From Roseobacter sp. (GTDB taxonomy: Bacteria; Pseudomonadota; Alphaproteobacteria; Rhodobacterales; Rhodobacteraceae): a stretch of DNA of 64,000 nucleotides. The position numbers and the translations under genes are program-made. The stretch covers positions 124,001 through 188,000 of the forward strand of contig JADFAE010000004.1 in NCBI GenBank assembly GCA_015665415.1, written 5' to 3'. Each line of letters begins with the position of its first letter. Positions within the stretch are counted from its first letter, which is position 1. The notes below the pieces were generated by a model, which worked only from the letters and a program-made list of their open reading frames with translations, was not told the DNA's origin and searched no databases. Shown here in pieces: positions 63,884 through 64,000 of this stretch.

Positions 63884-64000
63884 CACATCACCTAAAGGTT
63901 GGGAAGTAAGAGTTTATTCCCCTCTCAGCTAGCAGCATTCCGCCCACGTGACCAGCCGCCTGCCGCCAATGTGACGCGACAGTATTGTGAGGCTCTGCCT
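63884..64000. other. Right edge, no gene assigned
   Basis: 117 bp upstream of the efflux gene. Short minus-strand frames run in from the edge (one ends at TAG near 63930), which could be the 3' end of a gene beyond the window, but length is insufficient to decide. Confidence 0.3.

Noticed and set aside
1-64000. tRNA, rRNA, CRISPR array or insertion sequence
   Set aside because: I looked for cloverleaf-type CCA ends, regularly spaced repeats and transposase motifs and found none by eye.

Overview
This window is about 64 kb of chromosome from a Rhodobacterales alphaproteobacterium, most likely a member of the Roseobacter group (Phaeobacter/Ruegeria/Leisingera-like). The placement rests on four things: a complete RcGTA-type gene transfer agent cluster; a pdhA-pdhB-pdhC operon whose E1-beta carries its own lipoyl domain; perfect CtrA-type boxes (TTAA-N7-TTAA); and high-GC, tightly packed genes with many 4-8 bp stop/start overlaps. 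I see no tRNA, rRNA, CRISPR array, insertion sequence or integrase.

Layout. 1-6.5 kb (minus): the 5' part of a DUF924 gene, a YcaD-type MFS transporter, queA and a large AsmA/DUF3971 protein. 6.5-10.1 kb (plus): a Bcp peroxiredoxin, a DUF455 ferritin-like protein, then an M23 peptidase overlapping a bactofilin gene (cell-shape module). 10.2-12.4 kb (minus): DUF3179 and two cyclophilins, one exported and one cytoplasmic. 12.5-18.2 kb (plus): pgk, ftsB and the pyruvate dehydrogenase operon. 18.3-20.5 kb (minus): cysK and cysE. 20.6-35.4 kb (minus): the GTA cluster in canonical order: terminases, portal, gp3.5, protease, capsid, head-tail joining proteins, tail tube, tape measure, DUF2460/DUF2163/NlpC-P60 hub proteins, TIM-barrel megatron, then a small DUF7742-type gene. 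35.8-41.8 kb (minus): mltG and fatty acid synthesis genes (fabF, acpP, fabG, fabD) with a degenerate HisA-like TIM barrel between fabF and acpP. 42-45.3 kb: a cytochrome b561-YceI fusion, a small orphan gene, a stand-alone periplasmic YceI and a small membrane protein with a CtrA box. 45.7-50.2 kb (plus): rpsF-rpsR-rplI, two small lipoproteins (glycine zipper and SLT transglycosylase) and a Tat-exported cyclic-nucleotide phosphodiesterase/nucleotidase. 50.2-55.5 kb (minus): a chemoreceptor with two CHASE3-like modules, trigger factor and a porin. 55.9-60.1 kb: a probable three-gene signalling module: an exported Moco-fold protein without cysteine, a hybrid histidine kinase with PAS, REC and HPt, and a divergent LuxR-type response regulator. 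60.1-64 kb: a cytochrome P450, a TfoX C-terminal-domain protein, ndk and a Bcr/CflA efflux pump.

Most of the window is ordinary core genome. The parts I find worth a second look are the kinase module with its cysteine-free oxidoreductase-fold partner, the HisA-like protein inside the fab locus, the hairpins behind the GTA capsid gene, two perfect CtrA boxes and several strong palindromes in promoter regions. Nothing here is clearly an undescribed defence or mobile system. All similarity statements come from recognising motifs and gene order; no database search was run.
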